This document shows positions 27,638 through 35,485 of a stretch of 61,122 nucleotides of DNA, one piece after another. A program made the position numbers and the translations under genes. Position 1 is the stretch's first letter. Each line of letters opens with the position of its first letter. Source of the DNA: Bacteroidaceae bacterium (GTDB lineage: Bacteria > Bacteroidota > Bacteroidia > Bacteroidales > Bacteroidaceae); NCBI GenBank assembly GCA_017398805.1, contig JAFQEZ010000011.1:1-61122 (forward strand), given 5' to 3'. Under the pieces are notes generated by a model. That model made no database searches. It saw only the letters and a list, made by a program, of their open reading frames with translations, and was not told where the DNA came from.

Positions 27638-28672
27638 ATGGAAAACAGCAAAAGGAAACTTCTGGGAATGACACTCGATACACTCAAGGAGGCTGTCAAG
27701 GAGGCTGGAATGCCACCCTTTACTGCAAAGCAGATTGCCGACTGGGTATATCACAAAAGAGTCCGTTCCATTGATGAGATGTCAAACATATCACTCAAGA
27801 ACAGAGAGAAACTGAACGAGTTCTTTGAAGTCGGCTACAGCGCCCCGGCTGATGCAGCCCGCTCTGTAGACGGTACCGTAAAATATCTTTACGAGGTTGA
27901 CAACGGACATTTTGTAGAGGCCGTATTCATTCCGGACGGCGATCGTGCGACCCTTTGCGTCTCTTCACAGGTTGGATGCAAGATGAACTGTCTATTCTGC
28001 ATGACAGGGAAACAGAAATATACCGCAAGCCTGACAACCAACGAGATACTGAACCAGATTTTTGCATTGCCCGAATTCGATAGACTGACGAATATCGTGT
28101 TCATGGGTATGGGCGAGCCATGCGACAACCTCGACAATCTTTTGCCGGCAATAGAAGTGCTGACAAATGAATATGGTCTTGGCTGGAGTCCGCACCGTCT
28201 CACAGTGTCGACCGTGGGAGTGCGCAAAGGATTCAAACGGCTACTTGACTCAGGCGACTACCACATTGCGGTAAGCCTGCACCACCCCATTCCTGAAAAG
28301 CGTAAGGAGATAATGCCCGCCGAGAAGGGGTATTCCATCATTGAGATGCTTGACCTTCTCAAGGAGTACGATTTCAGTCATCAGCGCAGGCTCACATTCG
28401 AGTATATCGTATTCAAAGATATAAACGAGACCCAATTCTATGCTCGCAAGTTGCTCAACCTGCTTAAAGGAATCGATTGTCGCATAAACCTCATACGCTA
28501 TCATGCCATTCCTGACGTTCCGCTTGAAGGCGTAGACGAAGAGGGAATGGTACAACTGCGTGACTATCTTACCAAAAACGGCCTATTCACCACCATCAGG
28601 GCATCGCGCGGCGAGGACATCTTTGCGGCATGTGGCATGCTCTCCACGCTAAAACAGGAAAACAATAATTGA
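27638..28672 (+). CDS. rlmN: 23S rRNA/tRNA adenine-C2 methyltransferase
   Basis: A radical SAM methyltransferase of 344 residues that methylates C2 of A2503 in 23S rRNA and A37 of some tRNAs. The iron-sulfur motif C-x3-C-x2-C is at Cys114, Cys118 and Cys121 (GCKMNCLFCMTGKQ), preceded by ATLCVSSQVG; MGMGEPCDN and LTVSTVGV follow, and the methyl-carrying Cys is in the C-terminal ASRGEDIFAACGML. The N-terminal part has MPPFTAKQIADWVYHKRV, the RlmN accessory domain. First gene of a tight operon (7 bases to the DUF4837 gene, then pdxA). Confidence 0.96.
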   Translation: MENSKRKLLGMTLDTLKEAVKEAGMPPFTAKQIADWVYHKRVRSIDEMSNISLKNREKLNEFFEVGYSAPADAARSVDGTVKYLYEVDNGHFVEAVFIPDGDRATLCVSSQVGCKMNCLFCMTGKQKYTASLTTNEILNQIFALPEFDRLTNIVFMGMGEPCDNLDNLLPAIEVLTNEYGLGWSPHRLTVSTVGVRKGFKRLLDSGDYHIAVSLHHPIPEKRKEIMPAEKGYSIIEMLDLLKEYDFSHQRRLTFEYIVFKDINETQFYARKLLNLLKGIDCRINLIRYHAIPDVPLEGVDEEGMVQLRDYLTKNGLFTTIRASRGEDIFAACGMLSTLKQENNN

Positions 28673-28679
28673 AACAGAT

Positions 28680-29750
28680 ATGAAAAAACTCTTTTTCCTT
28701 ATTCTAACAACACTCATGTTCACCAGTTGCGAAGCTATATTCGAGGCTGCAACCGGTGCCGAACGCGCTTCCATCGGAAATGCATACGAGGTACTTGTTG
28801 TATGCGACGACAACATTTGGGATTCTGAACTTGGAGTAGCCTTGCAGAAAACACTCAGGAGCGGCATACCGGGACTTCCACAACACGAGGATGCCTTCAA
28901 AGTCACCAGGGTCAGCAATGATGATTTCACAGGTGTCAAACCCAGGTTCCGCAATATCATACACGTCAAAGTCGACAACAACACATATACAGCGCCGGCA
29001 TTCCGTTATAAGAAAAATGTAGATGCTACATCACAATTAGTGATGACAATCCAGGCACCGTCCATAGAAAGCGGTGCAGAATATGTCACTGAGAACATGC
29101 AGACAATTATCGATTTTCTGAATGACGGAGAAAAGGAGAGACGCCTGAAAATCATCAAGGAGAGTTACAACTCCAATGCGAACAATCTCGCCGAAGAGAT
29201 GTTCGGTTGCAGCTTTAAAATACCTATGGACATTCAAGGTTCAAAGAGAGGCAAGGATTTCGTATGGTTCTCCGACATGAACAGCACCAATCCCGATATC
29301 CTAAACTTCGCAATATACAGTTATCCCTACGAAGGCCCGGAAAGTTTTAACAAAGAGAATTTCATACATATGCGAGACTCCATGATGAGAGCAAACATAC
29401 AGGGAGGAGGCAACAATGAATATGTCGAGACTGCCCCTGGCAGTGTTACAGTAGAAGATTCGGAATATCATGAACGCTACATGCAGGTTGCCAGAGGTCT
29501 ATGGTACATGAAAAATTCCTTAGAGCCATGGGGTGGTCCGTTCGTGTCGCACTCTGTTGTAGATGAGATAAACCAACGCGTAATTGTAGTTGAAGCCTTC
29601 ATGTTCTCAAGCAAGAGAATGGGTGACACTATGCGCCAGCTCGAAGCATCGCTTTATACATTGGAACTACCGTATGACAAATATATAAAGACGGTTCCTG
29701 TTCCTGAAGCGGTAGAGATAATAGAGAAAACAGATACAACATCAAATTAG
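28680..29750 (+). CDS. DUF4837 family lipoprotein
   Basis: A 356-residue lipoprotein: MKKLFFLILTTLMFTSCEAI has its lipobox Cys at residue 17. The mature part matches the DUF4837 family by its opening AYEVLVVCDDNIWDSELG and the VVEAFMFSSKRMGDTMRQLE segment near the end. Function is unknown. The family is confined to Bacteroidota and often lies between rlmN and pdxA as here (gaps of 7 and 9 bases). It probably resides in the periplasm, anchored to the outer membrane. Confidence 0.85.
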   Translation: MKKLFFLILTTLMFTSCEAIFEAATGAERASIGNAYEVLVVCDDNIWDSELGVALQKTLRSGIPGLPQHEDAFKVTRVSNDDFTGVKPRFRNIIHVKVDNNTYTAPAFRYKKNVDATSQLVMTIQAPSIESGAEYVTENMQTIIDFLNDGEKERRLKIIKESYNSNANNLAEEMFGCSFKIPMDIQGSKRGKDFVWFSDMNSTNPDILNFAIYSYPYEGPESFNKENFIHMRDSMMRANIQGGGNNEYVETAPGSVTVEDSEYHERYMQVARGLWYMKNSLEPWGGPFVSHSVVDEINQRVIVVEAFMFSSKRMGDTMRQLEASLYTLELPYDKYIKTVPVPEAVEIIEKTDTTSN

Positions 29751-29759
29751 TATATAAAG

Positions 29760-30854
29760 ATGAGCGACAAACATAGAATTCGTGTCGGCATTACGCAAGG
29801 CGACATAAACGGTATCGGATACGAGATAATCTTCAAGGCTTTTGAAAACCCGGAGCTTTTTGATATATGTACTCCCATTGTGTACGGCTCACCCAAAGTA
29901 GCAGCATACCACCGCAAGGCATTAGAGATGGAGATACAGTACAACACTATCGGTAACGCAACGGAAGCGCAGAACGGAAAGTTGAACATCATCAACTGCA
30001 ACAGCGACGAAGTTCATATTGAACTCGGCTCAAGCACTGCCGAAGCCGGAGAGGCTGCATTCCAGGCTCTTGAAGCGGCGGTAAAGGATTACATGGAGGG
30101 AAAGATTGATGTAATAGTCACTGCACCTATCAACAAGAGTGCAATACAGAGCGACGAGTTCAACTTCCCCGGGCACACCGAGTACCTCCAGAAGAAATGC
30201 GGCGAAGAAGAGAAAGCGCTGATGATACTCTGCAGCGGAGAGTTGCGTGTAGCTGTTGCGACATCACACATGGCTTTGAAGGATATACCGGCAGCCATCA
30301 CTCCAGAACTGCTCGAAGAGAAGATTGCATTGCTCGACAAAAGCCTCAAGGAGGATTTCAATATCGACGCACCTAAAATCGCAGTACTTTCGCTGAACCC
30401 CCATGCAGGGGACAACGGCCTATTGGGCAAAGAAGAGATTGAGACAATCTCGCCAACCATACGCAAGATGAACGACAGCGGCATATTCTGCTACGGTCCG
30501 TTCGCGGCAGACGGTTTCATGGGAAGCGGCAAATACGCATCATTCGACGCGATCCTTGCCATGTATCACGACCAGGGGCTCGCCCCACTCAAGACACTTG
30601 CCATGAATGACGGAGTCAACTTCACCGCCGGATTACAGATTATACGCACCTCGCCTGCACACGGTGTAGCATATGACATTGCCGGGAAGGGAGAAGCTGA
30701 CGAAAACTCTTTCCGCCAGGCAATATATGCCGCCATAGACATATTGCGTAACCGCAATATGTACTTCGGTGCACGACGCAACCCCTTGCGCAAGATGTAC
30801 TTCGAGAAGCGCGACGACAGCAACCGCCTCAACCTGCAGGCCGACAACGAGTAA
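29760..30854 (+). CDS. pdxA: 4-hydroxythreonine-4-phosphate dehydrogenase
   Basis: PdxA oxidises and decarboxylates 4-phosphohydroxy-L-threonine in pyridoxal phosphate synthesis. The 364-residue protein begins RVGITQGDINGIGYEII, has APINKSAIQ near residue 120, FPGHTEYLQKKC next, the metal-binding SLNPHAGDNGLLGKEE near residue 210 and MYHDQGLAPLKTLAMNDGVN with GLQIIRTSPAHG near residue 270. These supply the conserved His ligands. Length is normal. A stretch of 13 bases separates it from the nucleotidyltransferase gene. Confidence 0.96.
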   Translation: MSDKHRIRVGITQGDINGIGYEIIFKAFENPELFDICTPIVYGSPKVAAYHRKALEMEIQYNTIGNATEAQNGKLNIINCNSDEVHIELGSSTAEAGEAAFQALEAAVKDYMEGKIDVIVTAPINKSAIQSDEFNFPGHTEYLQKKCGEEEKALMILCSGELRVAVATSHMALKDIPAAITPELLEEKIALLDKSLKEDFNIDAPKIAVLSLNPHAGDNGLLGKEEIETISPTIRKMNDSGIFCYGPFAADGFMGSGKYASFDAILAMYHDQGLAPLKTLAMNDGVNFTAGLQIIRTSPAHGVAYDIAGKGEADENSFRQAIYAAIDILRNRNMYFGARRNPLRKMYFEKRDDSNRLNLQADNE

Positions 30855-30867
30855 CGGTACATATGCA

Positions 30868-31563
30868 ATGAAGTTTGCAATAATTGCCGCAGGGGAAGGT
30901 TCACGTCTGGCAAACGAAGGCATAACTGTTCCCAAACCACTTGTAAAGATACAAGGCATTCCTTTGATAGAACGCCTTGTAAGGATTTTCGCGCGTCATG
31001 ATGCATCATCGATATGCATAATCATCAACGGACAACAACCCGGGACATTGGAATATCTGCAAATGCTGCAGAAAGATTTCCCTATTGAAATCGTTGTAAA
31101 AGACACTCCGAGTTCAATGCACAGCCTGCATGCACTGAGTCCTTTGCTCAGAGGCGAGAAATTCTGCCTCACGACGGTGGACACCCTTTTCCACGAAGAT
31201 GAGTTTACCGGATATATCGATTCCCTCAAGAATTGCAGCGACGACGGAATAATGGCTGTAACGGATTTCATCGACGACGAGAAACCCCTTTACATAGAGA
31301 CAGACAACGACATGGAGATTACCGCATTCCGTGACACCCCCGGAGAGAATCCAAAATATATCTCGGGTGGTATATACGGGCTCACACCTAAAGCGCTTGA
31401 CATTCTTGACGAATGCATGGAAGAGGGAATAGAACGCATGCGTAACTTCCAGCGTCGCCTTGTAGAGAGCGGAATGAGGTTGAAGGCGCACCCTTTCTCA
31501 AAAATCATTGACATTGACCATGCCGAGGACATCGCCAAGGCAGAAAGTTTCCTCAACGGATGA
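30868..31563 (+). CDS. Sugar/alcohol-phosphate nucleotidyltransferase
   Basis: A 231-residue NTP transferase. The N-terminus MKFAIIAAGEGSRLANEG followed by VPKPLVKIQGIPLIERL is the nucleotide-binding signature (G-x-G-x-R-L ... P-K-P-L) of the MobA/RfbA/LicC superfamily, and TTVDTLFHEDEF supplies the metal-binding Asp. It lacks the beta-helix domain of GlmU-type enzymes. The last 4 bases overlap an ATP-grasp gene, followed by a CDP-alcohol phosphotransferase and a HAD protein, so it probably makes a CDP-activated alcohol (for example a CDP-polyol or CDP-inositol) for the phosphotransferase. Substrate is inferred. Start at 30868 is supported by the motif; an upstream open frame overlaps pdxA. 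Confidence 0.82.
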   Translation: MKFAIIAAGEGSRLANEGITVPKPLVKIQGIPLIERLVRIFARHDASSICIIINGQQPGTLEYLQMLQKDFPIEIVVKDTPSSMHSLHALSPLLRGEKFCLTTVDTLFHEDEFTGYIDSLKNCSDDGIMAVTDFIDDEKPLYIETDNDMEITAFRDTPGENPKYISGGIYGLTPKALDILDECMEEGIERMRNFQRRLVESGMRLKAHPFSKIIDIDHAEDIAKAESFLNG

Positions 31564-32384
31564 CAAAGATTGTAACCATAGCACGTGATACGGCAGACTC
31601 ACCCAACATGGTGGCGAACGATGCAGCCATTCTTGAGTGCATCACCCAAGAACTGCAGGCTTTGGGTGCTGAAGTCACTCACCCGGAAACGGAACTCTTA
31701 CCGGCAGACACAGATATCATCTGTCATATGTCGCGCACTCCCGGAATACTGCAAAGACTTTCCAAGGCCGAAGAGGACGGAGTAATTGTCATCAACAGCG
31801 CTGATGCAGTAAAGAACTGTTCACGCCTGAAGATGACGCAAGCGCTTGCTGATGCCGATGTGCCACAACCGGAATTCAGACTCATAGAATCGCAGGATGA
31901 ACTCGACGCACTCCCCTACCCGGCATGGATAAAACGCGCCGACGGTTGGAGTTGCCACAAGGAGGATGTCTGTTATGCAGCAGGCAGCAAAGAGGCAAAA
32001 GAGATATTCACGCGAATGCAGAATAGAGGCATAGATAAATGTATACACTTCAAGCACATCGAAGGCGACATTATAAAGTTCTATGCTGTAGGAGAGGACT
32101 ATTTCCACTACAGTTATCCCGACCCGGGAAAAAGCAAGTTCGGACACGAACATATAAACGGTGCTCCACACCGCTACCCGTTCGACATTGTGCAGATGAG
32201 AAACATTGTCACCTCCGCAGCCAAGGCAACAGGAGTGGAGATATTCGGCGGTGACTGCATTGTCAACGACAGAGGTGAGATTTTCTTGATTGACCTGAAC
32301 GATTTCCCAAGCTTCACCGCAGTACGCAACAAAGCCGCAAAAGAAATCGCAAAATATATAATAAACAAGAGTAAAGCAAGATGA
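31560..32384 (+). CDS. ATP-grasp family protein
   Basis: A 274-residue protein with the ATP-grasp arrangement: an N-terminal alpha/beta domain (TKIVTIARDTADSPNM), ATP-binding PYPAWIKRADGWSCHKEDVCY near residue 120, and the C-terminal Mg-binding strands GVEIFGGDCIVNDRGEIFLIDLNDFPSF, where the D and N-D residues are the metal ligands. It may be a carboxylate-amine ligase or an inositol/polyol kinase, as ATP-grasp kinases of that kind exist. Overlaps neighbouring genes by 4 bases on each side (ATGA), showing tight translational coupling. Confidence 0.8.
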   Translation: MTKIVTIARDTADSPNMVANDAAILECITQELQALGAEVTHPETELLPADTDIICHMSRTPGILQRLSKAEEDGVIVINSADAVKNCSRLKMTQALADADVPQPEFRLIESQDELDALPYPAWIKRADGWSCHKEDVCYAAGSKEAKEIFTRMQNRGIDKCIHFKHIEGDIIKFYAVGEDYFHYSYPDPGKSKFGHEHINGAPHRYPFDIVQMRNIVTSAAKATGVEIFGGDCIVNDRGEIFLIDLNDFPSFTAVRNKAAKEIAKYIINKSKAR

Positions 32385-33334
32385 AAGAAGAAGATAAAGA
32401 ACTCTACAGGGCATCGATAAAGTCGACAGACACCGAAGAGTTCCTCGACCTTTGGTTCTACCGTCCTTTAGGGTTCAGTTGTGCACTGTTCTTCCGTAAC
32501 AGAGGCATACACCCCAACGTTATAACGATAATCTCGATATTCCTCGGTATTGCCGCAGGTGTATGTTTCCTGCAGGAGAACCTCAGATGGAATGTTGTAG
32601 GAGTATTGCTGCTAATGTGGGCAAATCTCTACGACAGCACAGACGGACAGCTGGCACGCATTACCGGACAAAAGACACGTTGGGGGCGCATCCTTGACGG
32701 TTTTGCAGGCGACTGCTGGTTCTTCTGCATCTACTTTGCCATTGCAGCTAGAGAGACATTCCAACCGATACCGTTTGCTCCTGAGTACAATTGGGGGGTA
32801 CTCATTTGGATACTCGTTTCATTCTGCGGATTCTGGGTACACGGTTCACAATGCCAGCTTGCCGACTACTACCGCAACATACATCTCTACTTCACCAACG
32901 AAAAGAACGGAAACGAGTTCCACGACTCCACTGCTCAGAAGAAAGAGTATGATGCGACACCTTGGAAAGGAAACTTCTTCTGGAAAATATTCCTGAACGC
33001 ATACGTGGCATACGTGAGCAACCAGGAGCGCATGTCACCATGTTTCCAACGATTCATAAAGGCAGTGCATGCACGTTACGGGACAGAGATTCCACGAGGA
33101 TTACGCGAGGAGTTCCGCAAGGGAAGTCTTCCGCTCATGAAGTACACCAACATCCTCACCTTCAATTCACGTGCCATAATGCTATGCTTTGCCATGCTTA
33201 CAGGCGAGCTATGGATGTATCTTATATTCGAGCTTGTTGTACTGATGGCACTCTTCCTCTACATGCAGTACAGGCATGAATCATTATGCAGACGTCTTAC
33301 AAAGAAAATCGAGGAAGGTCATGAGTTCAATTAA
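32381..33334 (+). CDS. CDP-alcohol phosphatidyltransferase family protein
   Basis: A 317-residue integral membrane enzyme with about six TM segments. It has DSTDGQLARITGQKTRWG near residue 88, the CDP-alcohol phosphotransferase motif D-x2-D-G-x2-A-R-x8-G-x3-D. The motif normally ends D-x3-D; here the last part reads D-GFAG-D, one residue longer (or Gly at the expected Asp). A soluble insert of about 90 residues (about 170-260, YFTNEKNGNEFHDSTAQKKE) lies between TM segments. It would move a phospho-alcohol from a CDP carrier to an acceptor (lipid or polyol). Overlaps the HAD gene by 14 bases. Confidence 0.82.
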   Translation: MKEEDKELYRASIKSTDTEEFLDLWFYRPLGFSCALFFRNRGIHPNVITIISIFLGIAAGVCFLQENLRWNVVGVLLLMWANLYDSTDGQLARITGQKTRWGRILDGFAGDCWFFCIYFAIAARETFQPIPFAPEYNWGVLIWILVSFCGFWVHGSQCQLADYYRNIHLYFTNEKNGNEFHDSTAQKKEYDATPWKGNFFWKIFLNAYVAYVSNQERMSPCFQRFIKAVHARYGTEIPRGLREEFRKGSLPLMKYTNILTFNSRAIMLCFAMLTGELWMYLIFELVVLMALFLYMQYRHESLCRRLTKKIEEGHEFN

Positions 33335-34040
33335 AGGAATAATCTTCGATTACGGAGGCACAATCGACACCAACGGCATCCATTGGGGTGAATTGATTTG
33401 GCAGGAATACTGCGCGGCAGGAATAGTCATTGACAAAGATATATACCGCGAAGCATATGTACATGGCGAGCGCTCGCTTGCAAAAGCACCCATCATTGAA
33501 CCGACGGACACCTTCCGCATCTTGCTTGAAAAGAAGATGTCGATCCAGTTCGATTTCCTAAGGGAGAGGCTACCCGACTACGGGCTAAGCAGGGATAAAG
33601 AGCTTGAAGTTGCCGAAAGATGTTACAGCAGGGTCATTGAAACGATGAAAGTGACGCGCTCCATTGTCGGGATGCTGCACAAGGAGTTCCCAATGGTGCT
33701 TGTAACAAATTTCTACGGCAATATGCCTGTAGTGCTTGAAGAGTTCGGCTTGAACGGCTATTTCAAACATATAGTAGAATCTTCGGTCGTCGGACTCCGC
33801 AAACCCGACCCGGCACTGTTCGCCATTGGAGTGGAAGCACTCGGAATGCGCCCCGAAGAGATTATTGTAATAGGTGACTCTTACCGCAAGGACATCTACC
33901 CCTCGACACAACTCGGATGCCATACCGTCTGGCTCAAGAACATCTGCTGGGCCGAAGAACCAGTTGAGACCGGTCACCTGCCTGAAGCAGTCATCAACAC
34001 TCTTGAAATCCTGCCGGAAACCATAAAGGAACATTTCTAA
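33321..34040 (+). CDS. HAD-superfamily hydrolase, non-canonical motif I
   Basis: A 239-residue HAD-type protein. Motif I reads IIFDYGGTIDT, so the nucleophile Asp is present but the second Asp of the DxD phosphatase motif is Gly. Motif II is LVTNFYGN near residue 120, the motif III Lys is in VVGLRKPDPALF near residue 155, and motif IV is VIGDSYRKDIYP near residue 190. The missing second Asp makes a classical phosphatase less certain; related HAD proteins with this change act as dehalogenase-like or other hydrolases. Last gene of the cassette; it starts inside the end of the CDP-alcohol enzyme gene. Confidence 0.82.
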   Translation: MSSIKGIIFDYGGTIDTNGIHWGELIWQEYCAAGIVIDKDIYREAYVHGERSLAKAPIIEPTDTFRILLEKKMSIQFDFLRERLPDYGLSRDKELEVAERCYSRVIETMKVTRSIVGMLHKEFPMVLVTNFYGNMPVVLEEFGLNGYFKHIVESSVVGLRKPDPALFAIGVEALGMRPEEIIVIGDSYRKDIYPSTQLGCHTVWLKNICWAEEPVETGHLPEAVINTLEILPETIKEHF

Positions 34041-34096
34041 ACCAAAAAAGAGGATAATTGTTTTATAGGGGTAACAACCATAAAAAAATTACCTTT

Positions 34097-35395
34097 ATGA
34101 AACAGAGACTATTCATTGCACTGCTATTGGCTGTCGCATACAGTTCCGCCAACAGTCAGGTCAGCCCCAACGGCACAGCAACGGCTCACAGCGACAGCTG
34201 CTGGTACTTCACCTTCGATTATGATACACCCGATGTCAAACGCAACGAAGGGATTCTCATTGTGACCCACATCTGCACCCCTGATACATGCATCAGTTCA
34301 GCCAAACGTCATGTACAAGGCAAAAGATATGCAAAGAAGTATACGCGCAAATACGGGCACATACCGGAACTGATAGAAGAAGATACATATTGTTGTACAC
34401 TTTCAATGCCGGAAACGGCAGTCGCCGACACAGTCTGGGGAGTAACCTACAGCGAACACATCGATAAGGACGGAGTCATCTTTGAATGCGATACAGTCGC
34501 CATTTACCTGCCGCAGGCACCTCCGATGAGCAACCACAGGGTGAAACCCACACGCAGCATCGCCGACCATCTTGCAAAAGATCACCCTTATGTAAAGAGC
34601 ATCAGCAGTTATGTCCCGATAACAGAGGAGAACATCAACAGTTTCAGCCACATCCCTGCCGTTGTACGTTACACCACAAACAGCAACAAAATTGACCCCG
34701 AATACCTTAACAATGCCGAGAATGCCGAAGAGCTGATGAACATAATCAACAGTGTACTTGCCGATAGCACCACCACGCTGCAATCCGTTCAGTTGATAGG
34801 TTATACCTCACCCGAAGAGGCTGAGAGTGGAGGGTTAGGTCATTCACGTGCAGTAGCACTGCGCAACCATATACTCAGTCATCATCATGTAGGCGACTCC
34901 CTGTTTGAAATCTATGACGGCGGCAAAAACTGGAACCGTATTTATGACGACATTACAGAGCTTGACATTGAGGACGGAGACAGTATAATACATCTGCTCA
35001 GGAGCACCCCATCGGGACGCAAGCGCACAGCCCTGCTCAAGAGCATCGACAACGGCAGGCTCTACAGCGAACTGGAAGAGAATGCCTTCATGCACCACCG
35101 TGGAGCATGCTGCGGTGGCATATATTATCAGAACAGCCAAGACAGCATTGCCGTGTCTCTCAACAAGATTGTCGACGAGCTGATAAACAACCCGAATCCC
35201 GACTACGCAGCATTGCTTGCAAGGCTTAAGGAGTATAAGGACGACCCACGCGTGCTGAACCTGCAAGGAGTCATCGAATACAGGCGTCACCACCGCCATG
35301 CCGCAGAACAGGCATTCGCCAAGGCTGCAGCCATGGGCGACGAACAGGCAGCAGTGAACCTGCAGATTGTGGAAAACAACAAGAGTATGGAGTAA
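34097..35395 (+). CDS. Secreted OmpA-like domain protein
   Basis: A 432-residue secreted protein with a signal peptide (MKQRLFIALLLAVAYSSANS). In the middle (about 195-275) is an OmpA/peptidoglycan-associating-like segment: VQLIGYTSPEEAESGGLGHSR followed by RAVALRNHIL, as in OmpA-like proteins where this loop binds the wall. The N-terminal half is unrecognised; the C-terminal part (about 365-430) looks like one TPR-type unit (LARLKEYKDDPRVLNLQGVI, then HAAEQAFAKAAAMGDEQAA). Likely an outer-membrane or periplasmic structural protein. The frame is open to 34058, but the signal peptide sets the start. Confidence 0.6.
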   Translation: MKQRLFIALLLAVAYSSANSQVSPNGTATAHSDSCWYFTFDYDTPDVKRNEGILIVTHICTPDTCISSAKRHVQGKRYAKKYTRKYGHIPELIEEDTYCCTLSMPETAVADTVWGVTYSEHIDKDGVIFECDTVAIYLPQAPPMSNHRVKPTRSIADHLAKDHPYVKSISSYVPITEENINSFSHIPAVVRYTTNSNKIDPEYLNNAENAEELMNIINSVLADSTTTLQSVQLIGYTSPEEAESGGLGHSRAVALRNHILSHHHVGDSLFEIYDGGKNWNRIYDDITELDIEDGDSIIHLLRSTPSGRKRTALLKSIDNGRLYSELEENAFMHHRGACCGGIYYQNSQDSIAVSLNKIVDELINNPNPDYAALLARLKEYKDDPRVLNLQGVIEYRRHHRHAAEQAFAKAAAMGDEQAAVNLQIVENNKSME

Positions 35396-35446
35396 AACCC
35401 GTGTTTTTAGCAACAAACCATGAGAGGAGCATTCATGTAAATTTAG

Positions 35447-35474
35447 TATCTTTGCATTGTTTTACAGTGCAAAG
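35447..35474 (+). promoter_or_regulatory. Promoter element with overlapping inverted repeat
   Basis: TATCTTTG at 35447-35454 is a consensus -7 element; no good -33 is seen. Overlapping it is a ten-base inverted repeat, CTTTGCATTG (35450-35459) and CAGTGCAAAG (35465-35474), with one mismatch. It is just upstream of the metal efflux gene (start 35486), where a metal-responsive repressor or activator could bind. The operator role is inferred. Confidence 0.5.
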
Positions 35475-35485
35475 ATTTTTATATT

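Noticed and set aside
30769-30867. Upstream extension of the nucleotidyltransferase gene into pdxA
   Set aside because: The extension is Thr/Ala/Cys-rich antiparallel reading of pdxA codons; the nucleotide-binding motif begins right at the Met at 30868.
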